A program made the translations under genes and the position numbers. A stretch of 64,000 nt of DNA. Origin: an uncultured Eubacteriales bacterium. GTDB lineage: Bacteria; Bacillota; Clostridia; Oscillospirales; Acutalibacteraceae. Where the stretch lies: assembly GCA_934486705.1 (NCBI GenBank), contig CAKSQS010000004.1:1-64000 (forward strand), in the 5' to 3' direction. The notes beneath the pieces are model-generated. The model had not been told where the DNA came from and made no database searches. It saw only the letters and a program-made list of their open reading frames with translations. Below are positions 45,424 through 52,517 of this stretch, in pieces (position 1 is the first letter of the stretch; the number at the start of each line of letters is the position of its first letter).

Positions 45424-47322
45424 ATGAAAAAAACGGTAATACCTGTTTTGACCTTATGCGCCTGCCTGCTGCTTTCCTCCTGCGGGAAGAAAGACACGGC
45501 AAGCGGAACGAATAATATAAACAATATGTCGGCGGTAACCGAAATTTCCACCGACGATATGGATTTTGAGTTTTCAAATAAGGATACGACCTATGATTAC
45601 GACGAATCGGAAGCAACAACGGTAAAGGACAGCGAAAAGGCGGTTAAAATAACCGCCGAGGGCACTTATGTTGTAAGCGGCGAGCACGAGAGCATTACCG
45701 TATCCGCTCCCGATACCGCAAAGGTGCGTATAATTTTGAAAAACGCGACTGTCTCCAATACATCCGGCCCTGCGATTTATATAGAATCAGCCGATAAGGT
45801 ATTTATAACCGCCTACAAGGGCACAACCAACACCCTATCGGACGGCACTTCGTACACAGGCGATTTTAAGGACACCAACATTGACGGCGCAATATTCAGC
45901 AAAACAGACCTGACACTAAACGGCGAGGGTACGCTTAATATTACGGGCAATTACAAGTGCGGCGCTGTTTCAAAGGACGACCTTATAATATGCGGGCTGA
46001 ACCTGACCGTTAAAAGCACGGGCTGCGCGCTTGAAGGTAAGGACTGCGTAAAGATTAAAGACGCGGCGATAACCGTATCCTCGGGCGGGGACGGAATACG
46101 CTCCGCAAACACCGAAAAGTCAAACAAGGGCTTTGTGTATATTGAAACGGGGAATATAGATATAACCTCGGGTAACGACGGCATACAGGCGGCTACCGTT
46201 TTAAAGGCGGCTAACGGAAACGTTAAAATAACCGCGGGCGGGGGAGCGACCGCTGCAAAACAAAGCACAGGCATCAGAAATATGCCGGGCTTCGGCGGCA
46301 GCACCCAAACCACCGAAGACGAGGAAAGCACCAAGGGCTTAAAGGCGGGCTCGCTTATAGAAATTACAGACGGCAGCTTTGAAGTAAGCTCAAAGGACGA
46401 TTCTTTCCACTCAAACGGCGATATTGAAATTAACGGCGGCAGCTTTACCGCCGCCACGGGGGACGACGGCTTTCACGCCGACAGCAACCTTATTATAAAC
46501 GGCGGCAGCATAACCGTAAGCCAATCATACGAGGGCTTAGAGGGTCAAAAGGTAACGGTGACGGGCGGTAATATTGATATTACCGCGAGCGACGACGGAA
46601 TCAACGCCGCAAGCCCGTCGTCTTCGGGTTCATCAACGAGTGGCAGACCCGGCAACAGCGACTCAAACGCGCTTATAACTATAAGCGGCGGGTATATACT
46701 CGTTAACGCCTCGGGTGACGGAATAGACTCAAACGGAAACGTGGTAATAAGCGGCGGCACGGTGCTTGTAAGCGGACCGACCGATAACGGAAACGGCGCA
46801 TTCGATTACGACGGCGAAGCGACCGTCAGCGGCGGCACGGTAATACTTTGCGGCAGCTCGGGTATGGCACAGGGCTTTTCGGATAAATCGGAGCAGGCAT
46901 CGTTTATGTATACGCTTGAAAACAGCGCGTCCGCAGGCAGCAGCGTTGCGCTGACCGATGAAAAGGGCAATGTTATAGCCTCGTTTATTCCCGCAAAGCA
47001 GTATAACAATATAGTAATATCCGCGCCCTCGCTTAAAAACGGCGGCAGCTATAAGTTAGCCATAGGCGGCACGGTATCGGGAGCGGATAAAAACGGCTAC
47101 GCATCATCAGGCAGCGTTTCTTCCGCAGTGCAGACCCTTGATATTAAGCTGACGGGTATTACCACCACCTTCGGAAACGGCGGAATGTCGGGCGGTAATA
47201 TGGGCGGCGGATTCGGCGGAGGAAATAAAGGCGGCTTTGGCGGGGGTCAAGCGCCCGATATGAACGGCAGCACGGGCGGCACTCCTCCCGAAAAGCCGAA
47301 CGGTCAGATGAGTAATTCATAA
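45424..47322 (+). CDS. Cthe_2159-like beta-helix lipoprotein
   Basis: A 632-residue lipoprotein with lipobox LLSSC (C near residue 19). The body is a parallel beta-helix of the Cthe_2159 / DUF4353 carbohydrate-binding family, shown by short repeats such as NGGSITVS, INGGSFTAATGDDGFHAD and SGGDGIRSAN with regular GDDG turns that bind calcium. The C-terminus is glycine-rich and disordered (about 595-632, GGGFGGGNKGGFGGG). The family prototype from a cellulolytic clostridium binds cellulose and polygalacturonate. It is six bases after the DUF4956 gene, so the three genes form one unit. Surface polymer binding is likely; enzyme activity is not evident. Confidence 0.82.
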   Translation: MKKTVIPVLTLCACLLLSSCGKKDTASGTNNINNMSAVTEISTDDMDFEFSNKDTTYDYDESEATTVKDSEKAVKITAEGTYVVSGEHESITVSAPDTAKVRIILKNATVSNTSGPAIYIESADKVFITAYKGTTNTLSDGTSYTGDFKDTNIDGAIFSKTDLTLNGEGTLNITGNYKCGAVSKDDLIICGLNLTVKSTGCALEGKDCVKIKDAAITVSSGGDGIRSANTEKSNKGFVYIETGNIDITSGNDGIQAATVLKAANGNVKITAGGGATAAKQSTGIRNMPGFGGSTQTTEDEESTKGLKAGSLIEITDGSFEVSSKDDSFHSNGDIEINGGSFTAATGDDGFHADSNLIINGGSITVSQSYEGLEGQKVTVTGGNIDITASDDGINAASPSSSGSSTSGRPGNSDSNALITISGGYILVNASGDGIDSNGNVVISGGTVLVSGPTDNGNGAFDYDGEATVSGGTVILCGSSGMAQGFSDKSEQASFMYTLENSASAGSSVALTDEKGNVIASFIPAKQYNNIVISAPSLKNGGSYKLAIGGTVSGADKNGYASSGSVSSAVQTLDIKLTGITTTFGNGGMSGGNMGGGFGGGNKGGFGGGQAPDMNGSTGGTPPEKPNGQMSNS

Positions 47323-47353
47323 TTGAAAAATTTAATTACGGCAATCAGAAACC

Positions 47354-47394
47354 AAAACGTGGTTTGCAAAAAGCTTTTTTGCAAACCGCGTTTT
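47354..47394. terminator. Bidirectional terminator after the beta-helix gene
   Basis: AAAACGtGGTTTGCAAAAA pairs with TTTTTGCAAACCgCGTTTT around a tiny loop, between convergent genes. A-rich and T-rich flanks allow both directions. Confidence 0.85.
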
Positions 47395-47397
47395 ATA

Positions 47398-47634
47398 TTA
47401 TTTTTCGTTAAATACCTGCACTGCCGCAAGCAGACCCAACATCATATTATCTCCTCTTTCCTTAGCTGTTGCCGTCCACTTTTGAATTTCTTCCTCCGTC
47501 ATTTCGGAATTTTCACACATCTTTTTAATAAGATCAAAATTTTTAATTATAAAAACCACGGTTCTTTGCATCTCGGGCGACAGCTTTTCAATTTCCTCGC
47601 ATAATTTATCAATTTTCTTTTCTTTGTTTTCCAT
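47398..47634 (-). CDS. Small helical protein divergent from an XRE regulator, unknown function
   Basis: A 78-residue, highly charged, helical protein. No known domain was recognised. The segment KLSPEMQRTVVFIIKNFDLIKKM resembles the C-terminal helices of some phage-type regulators. It is preceded by a good promoter and an AAAGGAG ribosome site and is divergent from an HTH gene, sharing a large inverted repeat. The region is more AT-rich than its neighbours. It might be a partner, antagonist or toxin/antitoxin of the HTH protein, but that is inference. Confidence 0.6.
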   Translation of the reverse strand: MENKEKKIDKLCEEIEKLSPEMQRTVVFIIKNFDLIKKMCENSEMTEEEIQKWTATAKERGDNMMLGLLAAVQVFNEK

Positions 47635-47665
47635 GATAATTTTCTCCTTTAAGTTTTATAATAAT

Positions 47666-47694
47666 ATTATAGATAATTTTTAACTAAAAGTCAA
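47666..47694 (-). promoter_or_regulatory. Promoter of the small divergent gene
   Basis: On the minus strand TTGACT (47689-47694), 17-base spacer, TATAAT (47666-47671). The -35 element lies inside the left arm of the inverted repeat. Confidence 0.75.
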
Positions 47695-47747
47695 TAGACT
47701 GTTTTTAACTATTATATAATTATAAAAAACAGTAAGGATTGACTTTT
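47686..47747. promoter_or_regulatory. Large inverted-repeat operator between two divergent small genes
   Basis: AAAAGTCAAT-aga-CTGTTTTT (47686-47706) is mirrored by AAAAACAG-taagg-ATTGACTTTT (47725-47747). The right arm runs up to the HTH start codon and the left arm covers the -35 of the other gene. A dimer of the encoded XRE regulator would repress both directions. Confidence 0.65.
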
Positions 47748-47975
47748 ATGAAAGAATATAATGAGATACTAAGAGATTTAAGAGCTGACCTTGAAAAACA
47801 AAGTTCACAAAAAGAGGTAGGTGCGAAATGCGGAATATCTCAAAGAAAACTTTCCTTTATAGAAAACGGGAAAACAGAACCTAACCTTGATGATTTAAGG
47901 GCGCTCTGCCGATTTTACAATGTCTCTGCCGATTATATTTTAGGCTTGCCCGATCTGCCTTACCCGAAAAGATAA
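47748..47975 (+). CDS. XRE-family helix-turn-helix regulator
   Basis: A 75-residue single-domain Cro/C1 type DNA-binding protein. The helix-turn-helix is KEVGAKCGISQRKLSFIENG, followed by the usual PNLDDLRALCRFYNVSADYILGL. ATG at 47748 has AAGGAT upstream; a TTG three codons earlier lies inside that region. It is divergent from the 78-residue gene, with shared operator sequence between them. It probably represses itself and its neighbour. Phage or plasmid origin is plausible from AT-rich composition. Confidence 0.85.
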   Translation: MKEYNEILRDLRADLEKQSSQKEVGAKCGISQRKLSFIENGKTEPNLDDLRALCRFYNVSADYILGLPDLPYPKR

Positions 47976-47976
47976 T

Positions 47977-48030
47977 CCCCTCGCCACGCTTACGCGCGGC
48001 CCTCTCCCCTAAAGGCAGGGGGCGCTGATG
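47977..48030. repeat. Degenerate hairpin repeat between small genes
   Basis: CCCCTCGCCACGC...GCGCGGC followed by CTCCCCTaaaggcAGGGGG gives two adjacent hairpins similar in style to repeats A and B but not clearly the same family. It may end the HTH transcript. Confidence 0.4.
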
Positions 48031-48068
48031 GGTGCTGATTTGAAACAAAGGAAGGGCGGAAATTTTCT

Positions 48069-48605
48069 ATGAAAAAGAAAATAATAATTATTGTCGGCTT
48101 GTTCGCGGCGGTCGCGCTGCTTGCGCTGCCCAATATACGCAGCGCCGTTCAAGAGTATAAAGACGCGAAAAAATACGATAATGCGTATAATGAGCTTTTT
48201 ACCACCGAAAAGAATGCGGTTGCCGAATTATACAACGCGATTGAAAGCACGATTGACACGCCCGATAACGAGCATTATAACGCCGCCCTTAATGCCGCAG
48301 CGCATGCGGAGCAAGTTTGCGGGGAGACCTACGGCAAATTATGCGATATTACTGTGACATACGGTGCGGGCACGGTATATTACGCAACCTTTTATCGGGA
48401 TATTAAAGCCGCGTTGACACAAAAGTGCGGTACAGACGATTTAAAGCGAATTTATGAGCTTTTGGGTGAAATTACGCCGCTGTATAACGCCCCTGCGGCT
48501 CTCGGCTCAACAAATGAAAAGAAAAAAGAAATTGAAAAATTTTATAAATCGTTGTCGTTGCTTAACGACGATATGGTTCTGACCGATATAACGGAAAAGC
48601 CCTGA
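48069..48605 (+). CDS. Exported or membrane-anchored protein of unknown function
   Basis: A 178-residue protein with one N-terminal hydrophobic segment (about 4-20) that could be an anchor or uncleaved signal. The remainder (about 28-178) is predicted helical and charged, with two cysteines (near 84 and 117) that could pair outside the cell. No family was recognised. It has GGAAGGGCGG upstream of ATG. It is followed after 43 bases by the promoter of an SOS-type gene. Codon use resembles the neighbours. Confidence 0.65.
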   Translation: MKKKIIIIVGLFAAVALLALPNIRSAVQEYKDAKKYDNAYNELFTTEKNAVAELYNAIESTIDTPDNEHYNAALNAAAHAEQVCGETYGKLCDITVTYGAGTVYYATFYRDIKAALTQKCGTDDLKRIYELLGEITPLYNAPAALGSTNEKKKEIEKFYKSLSLLNDDMVLTDITEKP

Positions 48606-48648
48606 AAAATCAAACCGATAAATTTTTATTTTCCCCGTAAAAAAATGC

Positions 48649-48677
48649 TTGACAAATGTCGAAACAGCGGTTATAAT
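48649..48677 (+). promoter_or_regulatory. Consensus promoter of the SOS-type microprotein gene
   Basis: TTGACA (48649-48654), 17-base spacer, TATAAT (48672-48677). The expected start is near 48684, so the LexA box covers it. Confidence 0.9.
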
Positions 48678-48685
48678 ATCAATAT

Positions 48686-48699
48686 CGAACATTTGTTCG
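48686..48699. promoter_or_regulatory. LexA (SOS) box
   Basis: CGAACATTTGTTCG is a perfect palindrome and matches the Gram-positive LexA/DinR consensus CGAAC-N4-GTTCG in every fixed position. It sits at the transcription start, between the -10 element and the GGAGGAG ribosome site. LexA binding here would block transcription until DNA damage. Confidence 0.88.
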
Positions 48700-48711
48700 G
48701 GAGGAGAAATT

Positions 48712-48888
48712 ATGAATTTATCAATGCTTTTAAGAACACTTTTTGAAATAGCCATGTTTGCCGCCGTTCTTTGGGGAATATTCCATGAGGACAGGCTTGT
48801 TGCCTTTGAAAAGCGTATTGCGTGCTTTGTTCGCCGCCGCAGGCTCAAGGTGGTAAAGCCCGCAGGCGCACGCAGGGCAAGCTATTAA
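48712..48888 (+). CDS. SOS-regulated single-span membrane microprotein
   Basis: A 58-residue protein. One membrane segment (about 5-23, MLLRTLFEIAMFAAVLWG) is followed by a short cytosolic, arginine-rich tail (FVRRRRLKVVKPAGARR). GGAGGAG lies seven bases before the ATG. The promoter and LexA box just upstream mark it as DNA-damage induced. Known SOS membrane microproteins block division (YneA of Bacillus, SidA of Caulobacter) or depolarise membranes (TisB). YneA is larger and carries LysM, which is absent here, so this is not a clear homologue. Division inhibition is inference. Confidence 0.8.
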   Translation: MNLSMLLRTLFEIAMFAAVLWGIFHEDRLVAFEKRIACFVRRRRLKVVKPAGARRASY

Positions 48889-48925
48889 ATTTGATTTTAT
48901 AATATAATTTTATAATATATAAGAG

Positions 48926-48960
48926 CCCCCTGCCGCGGCATATATCACCGCGGCAGGGGG
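48926..48960. terminator. Bidirectional terminator between microprotein and rrf2 genes
   Basis: CCCCCTGCCGCGG and CCGCGGCAGGGGG form a perfect 13-base stem with a 9-base loop between convergent genes. Confidence 0.9.
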
Positions 48961-48969
48961 TTTCGGCTT

Positions 48970-49398
48970 TTATATTATCCAGCTGCCGTTATCGCCGTTC
49001 GGCAATAAATCGGCAACCGTGTAAGAATCGAAAAAATTATTAAGCGTTTTGTAAAGCTCGCGCCACATTGCAATGGTGCGGCAGCGCTCTGCCATATCGC
49101 ATGGAGCTGCGCTCTCCTTAAGGCAAGCCACGGGGGCTAAATCGCCCTCGGTAATCTGCAATATTTCGCGAACCGTATATTCCTCGGGCGCACGGCAAAG
49201 GCGGTAGCCGCCGCCCTTGCCGTGCGCTCCCTCAACAAGCCCCGCTTTTGAAAGGCTTGTCATTATAGCTTCAAGATATTTCTGCGATATATTCTGCCGC
49301 TCGGCAACGGCTCTGAGCGGAATAAAATCCCCCGAGGCATGCTCCGCCAGATCCACCATTACCCGCAGCGCGTATCTGCCCTTTGTTGAAACAGTCAT
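48970..49398 (-). CDS. Rrf2-family regulator (IscR/CymR-like)
   Basis: A 142-residue winged-helix regulator. The N-terminus MTVSTKGRYALRVMVDLA and the recognition helix NISQKYLEAIMTSLSKAG are typical. Three cysteines, C92, C100 and C106, sit in ACLKESAAPCDMAERC, close to the IscR [2Fe-2S] spacing. The gene is three bases after cysK, which fits CymR-type control of cysteine supply; the cysteines suggest an iron-sulfur or redox input. It probably represses the cysK promoter through the palindrome at 50490-50512. Which of the two roles applies is not settled. Confidence 0.88.
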   Translation of the reverse strand: MTVSTKGRYALRVMVDLAEHASGDFIPLRAVAERQNISQKYLEAIMTSLSKAGLVEGAHGKGGGYRLCRAPEEYTVREILQITEGDLAPVACLKESAAPCDMAERCRTIAMWRELYKTLNNFFDSYTVADLLPNGDNGSWII

Positions 49399-49401
49399 TG
49401 C

Positions 49402-50334
49402 TTATTCTGCGAAAAGCGGGGTGGAAAGGTATCTGTCCCCCGTATCGGGCAGGAGAGCCACTATCGTTTTGCCCTCGTTTTCGGGGCGCTTTGCAAGCTC
49501 AATTGCCGCCCACAGGGCAGCACCCGAGGAAATGCCAACTAACACGCCCTCGTTTTTGCCTATTTCTCTGCCGGCGGAAAATGCGTCCTCATTCTTTACG
49601 GGAATAATTTCATCATATACCGCGGTATCAAGCACATCGGGCACAAAACCCGCGCCTATGCCCTGAATTTTATGTGCGCCCGAGGGCTTGCCCGAAAGCA
49701 CGGCGGAGTCTGCCGGCTCAACAGCCACTATTTTAACCGTCGGTTTTTTGGATTTGAGGTACTGCCCCACGCCCGTAACCGTGCCGCCTGTTCCTACGCC
49801 CGCTACAAATATATCAACCTCGCCGTCGGTATCGTTATATATTTCAGGGCCTGTGGTTTCAAAATGCGCCTTGGGGTTGGCGGGGTTTACAAACTGCCCC
49901 GGAATAAAGCTGTTAGGTATTTCGCGGCTTAATTCGTCAGCCTTTGCAATAGCGCCCTTCATACCCTTTGCGCCCTCGGTAAGCACAAGCTCCGCGCCGT
50001 AGGCTTTCATAAGCTGGCGGCGCTCAACCGACATGGTTTCGGGCATTACTATAATAATTCTGTACCCGCGCGCGGCTGCCACCGCGGCAAGGCCTATACC
50101 CGTATTGCCCGAGGTCGGCTCAATTATAACCGAACCCGGTTTAAGCTTTCCGCTTTTCTCGGCGTCGTCAAGCATTGCCTTTGCAATTCTGTCCTTTACC
50201 GAGCCTGCGGGGTTAAAATATTCAAGCTTTGCAAGCACCTTGGCTTTTAAGCCGTGCTTTTTTTCGATATGCGAAAGCTCCAAAAGCGGAGTTGAACCTA
50301 TAAGCTGATCTGCCGATGTATATATTTTAGACAT
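49402..50334 (-). CDS. cysK: Cysteine synthase (O-acetylserine sulfhydrylase)
   Basis: A 310-residue PLP enzyme that makes cysteine from O-acetylserine and sulfide. K47 in NPAGSVKDRIAKA is the PLP lysine, PTSGNTGIGLAAVAA binds the substrate carboxylate, and GVGTGGTVTGVG binds phosphate. The C-terminal SSGAALWAA motif matches CysK. The ribosome site is AAAGGGAG. The mRNA has a leader of about 170 bases that holds a short cysteine-containing reading frame. It is in an operon with the Rrf2 regulator. Confidence 0.95.
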   Translation of the reverse strand: MSKIYTSADQLIGSTPLLELSHIEKKHGLKAKVLAKLEYFNPAGSVKDRIAKAMLDDAEKSGKLKPGSVIIEPTSGNTGIGLAAVAAARGYRIIIVMPETMSVERRQLMKAYGAELVLTEGAKGMKGAIAKADELSREIPNSFIPGQFVNPANPKAHFETTGPEIYNDTDGEVDIFVAGVGTGGTVTGVGQYLKSKKPTVKIVAVEPADSAVLSGKPSGAHKIQGIGAGFVPDVLDTAVYDEIIPVKNEDAFSAGREIGKNEGVLVGISSGAALWAAIELAKRPENEGKTIVALLPDTGDRYLSTPLFAE

Positions 50335-50362
50335 AATTTTTATCTCCCTTTAATTCATTTTA

Positions 50363-50384
50363 AAGCCGAAACTGATATCGGCTT
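50363..50384 (-). promoter_or_regulatory. Hairpin between the leader peptide and cysK
   Basis: In the mRNA AAGCCGA (50384-50378) pairs with TCGGCTT (50369-50363), about 20 bases before the cysK ribosome site. The 5' arm region GCCGATATC (50382-50374) can instead pair over nine positions, two of them G-U, with GATGTCGGT (50422-50414) inside the leader peptide frame, over its first cysteine codon. The two structures exclude each other. Confidence 0.5.
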
Positions 50385-50402
50385 GTAATATAAAATACTG
50401 TT

Positions 50403-50480
50403 TTACCGAGAGCACCGACATCGCCCGAAACGGAAATTTGCTCTTACAAGAGCCTCGAAGTTGTTAATTCTCTTTCTCAT
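50403..50480 (-). CDS. Possible 25-residue cysteine leader peptide
   Basis: ATG at 50480 opens a frame of 25 codons ending in TAA at 50403, wholly within the cysK leader. The last seven residues are GRCRCSR, with two cysteine codons (TGT, TGC) four and two codons before the end. The first half is basic. The ribosome site (AGGT about nine bases upstream) is weak. Position and cysteine content fit an attenuation peptide whose translation reports charged tRNA-Cys. Chance is possible for so short a frame. Confidence 0.5.
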   Translation of the reverse strand: MRKRINNFEALVRANFRFGRCRCSR

Positions 50481-50489
50481 ATCTTTTAC

Positions 50490-50512
50490 CTACCAATCTG
50501 ATATGTTGGTAG
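50490..50512. promoter_or_regulatory. Inverted-repeat operator at the cysK start site
   Basis: CTACCAA and TTGGTAG form a perfect 7-base inverted repeat with a 9-base spacer, directly after the -10 element. It is a likely binding site for the Rrf2 regulator of the same operon. Confidence 0.65.
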
Positions 50513-50513
50513 C

Positions 50514-50542
50514 ATTATATCACCTATTTCCTACCTTGTCAA
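50514..50542 (-). promoter_or_regulatory. Consensus promoter of cysK-rrf2
   Basis: On the minus strand TTGACA (50537-50542), 17-base spacer, TATAAT (50514-50519), about 170 bases before cysK. Confidence 0.9.
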
Positions 50543-50587
50543 TAGGCAAATGCAAAAATCTTAAAAAAATCTTAAACTTCTCGGTTC

Positions 50588-50616
50588 TTTACATTTCCCG
50601 CCCGACAGTGTATAAT
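50588..50616 (+). promoter_or_regulatory. Promoter of the LCP gene
   Basis: TTTACA (50588-50593), 17-base spacer, TATAAT (50611-50616). It is divergent from the cysK promoter, 46 bases away. Confidence 0.8.
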
Positions 50617-50639
50617 AACGGTTATAGAGGGTGATACTT

Positions 50640-51752
50640 TTGAGATACAGTGATGACGGGCGCGATATTTACTCAAAATCAGGCAGAGAACGCGCGCCGC
50701 AAAAATATGAGGATATATCGTCAAGCTCGGGCAGGCAAAAGCGGAAAGGCAGATCCAAGCGCCGCAAAAAGCACACCGTGAGAAACATATTGCTTGCGGT
50801 AATATGCCTATTGCTTACAATATGCATAGGCTTTTACATATATGCCTACAGGCTTATAAACACCGTAAAGCGCACCCCTCTTGATACGGACGATATAGGA
50901 ATAAACTCAAACGAGCCGCAGGTTTACGAAAAGGTAAGAAATATAGCGCTTTTGGGGCTTGATACAAGGCAGGATAACGACGTGGGCCGCAGCGACGCCA
51001 TAGTAATTCTTACAATTGATAAAGAGCATAACAAGCTAAAGCTTACATCTATTGCGAGAGATACATACGTCGCGATTGACGGGCACTCAAAGGACAAGCT
51101 TACCCACGCCTACGCATACGGCAAGTCGCAGTTGGCGGTAAAAACGCTTAATCAGAATTTCGATTTGGAAATAAAAGATTATGTTACAATGAACTTTTAC
51201 GGGCTTGCGCGGGTGATAGACTACATAGGCGGGGTGGATATAAATATAACCGAGGCGGAAAAAAACGAGCTTAATAATAACATTTTCCCCGAAATGCGTT
51301 CACTCGGAATGGACTGCCCCGCACTTAACGCGGCGGGCGACCTGCACCTTAACGGCGCGCAGGCGGTCTGCTATGCCAGAATACGGCATATTGACAGCGA
51401 CGTTCAGCGCGGAAACCGCCAAAAAACCGTGCTTATGGCAATGTTCAAAAAGGCTAAGAGTATGGGCGCTTTAAAGCTGCCGCAGTTTGCGCAGATGTTT
51501 TTAAAGGAGTGCGAAACCTCGCTTTCAACAAACGACATTATGGCGCTGGGCTCATGGGGGCTTGTAGCTTCGCCCGAATTTGAGCAGTTAAGCGTACCGA
51601 ATGAAAACATACCCTCCTCCGGCAAGATAATAAAGGGCGTATGGTACTATGTTTACGACCTTGAAACCGCCAAAAAGGATATAAAGGACTTTATATTTGA
51701 GGAAAATTATTACTCGGCGGAAAGCACGGCGGCAAGAGCCGCCCAAAAATAG
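50640..51752 (+). CDS. LytR-CpsA-Psr (LCP) family glycopolymer transferase
   Basis: A 370-residue membrane protein: a basic cytosolic N-terminus of about 50 residues (KRKGRSKRRKKH), one membrane segment (about 53-72) and an extracellular LCP domain (about 105-290). Landmarks are ALLGLDTRQDNDVGRSDAIV, SIARDTYVAI, YAYGKSQLAVKTLNQNF, IDYIGGVDINI and LNGAQAVCYARIRHID with the phosphate-binding arginines. LCP proteins attach teichoic acids or other glycopolymers to peptidoglycan. The start appears to be TTG at 50640 with AGAGGGTGAT upstream; a GTG three codons earlier lies inside that site. It is 15 bases before an orphan response regulator. Confidence 0.9.
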   Translation: MRYSDDGRDIYSKSGRERAPQKYEDISSSSGRQKRKGRSKRRKKHTVRNILLAVICLLLTICIGFYIYAYRLINTVKRTPLDTDDIGINSNEPQVYEKVRNIALLGLDTRQDNDVGRSDAIVILTIDKEHNKLKLTSIARDTYVAIDGHSKDKLTHAYAYGKSQLAVKTLNQNFDLEIKDYVTMNFYGLARVIDYIGGVDINITEAEKNELNNNIFPEMRSLGMDCPALNAAGDLHLNGAQAVCYARIRHIDSDVQRGNRQKTVLMAMFKKAKSMGALKLPQFAQMFLKECETSLSTNDIMALGSWGLVASPEFEQLSVPNENIPSSGKIIKGVWYYVYDLETAKKDIKDFIFEENYYSAESTAARAAQK

Positions 51753-51767
51753 AAATGTGGTGACGGC

Positions 51768-52517
51768 TTGAAAAGACGTATAGTTATTTCCGACCGCGAC
51801 AAGCAAAACGCGCGGCTTTTAAAAGCTGTGCTTTCCCCTGCGGGGTATGAGCTTTCTTACTCGCCAGACCCTGCGGTGTGCGCCGCCTTAATTTCGGCAA
51901 ACCCGCCCGATATTTTAATAACCGACCCGCTTTACCCCGACCCCGAGGGAAAAAGGCTGATAAATACCGCCGTTTCATCGGGCTGCGGGGCGGTAATAGC
52001 CGTTTCCGCTGCGGGTAACGAGCGCGCCGTTACGGATATTCTGGACCTCGGCGCAGATGACTTCATACGCAAGCCGTTTTTATCGGGCGAGCTTTCGGCG
52101 CGCGTTCGTGCCTGTATTCGCCGATTGGAAACTCTTGAAAAAGCGCGCGGGGAAAATATTTCCGATCTTTACTCTAACGGCGGGCTTAAGGTGGAGTTTA
52201 ACAGCCGCCTTGTAACGGTTGACGGCGAAGAAATTCACCTTACCAAAAACGAATTTCGAATTTTATCACTGCTTTGCAGGTATTCGGGCAGGGTGCTCAC
52301 ATACGATTTTATTATTAAAAGCGTGTGGGGCGCGCAGGCGGCTGAAAGCAACGGCATTTTAAGGGTAAATATTGCAAATCTGCGCAAAAAAATAGAACAG
52401 GACAGCGGAAATCCGCTTTACCTGTTCACAGAAAACGGCGTGGGCTATAAAATAGCCGAGTCTGCGGCTATTGCCCTTGCGCCCGATAATATTAAAACGC
52501 CCGAATTACTCGGGTAG
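51768..52517 (+). CDS. Orphan OmpR-family response regulator
   Basis: A 249-residue regulator. The receiver keeps the phospho-aspartate D53 (ILITDPLYPD) and lysine K102 (DDFIRKPF). The winged helix (about 145-240) has HLTKNEFRILSLL and RVNIANLRKKIE. No kinase gene is adjacent, so its partner is elsewhere or it may act unphosphorylated. It follows the LCP gene closely, which suggests a role in envelope control. Starts with TTG after GGTGACGG. Its 3' end overlaps the convergent radC gene by 12 bases. Confidence 0.88.
   Translation: MKRRIVISDRDKQNARLLKAVLSPAGYELSYSPDPAVCAALISANPPDILITDPLYPDPEGKRLINTAVSSGCGAVIAVSAAGNERAVTDILDLGADDFIRKPFLSGELSARVRACIRRLETLEKARGENISDLYSNGGLKVEFNSRLVTVDGEEIHLTKNEFRILSLLCRYSGRVLTYDFIIKSVWGAQAAESNGILRVNIANLRKKIEQDSGNPLYLFTENGVGYKIAESAAIALAPDNIKTPELLG

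Noticed and set aside
50340..50480. T-box or SAM riboswitch in the long cysK leader
   Set aside because: No T-box consensus (AGGGTGGNACCGCG-like) or S-box core was seen; the leader is short and better explained by a peptide/hairpin arrangement.
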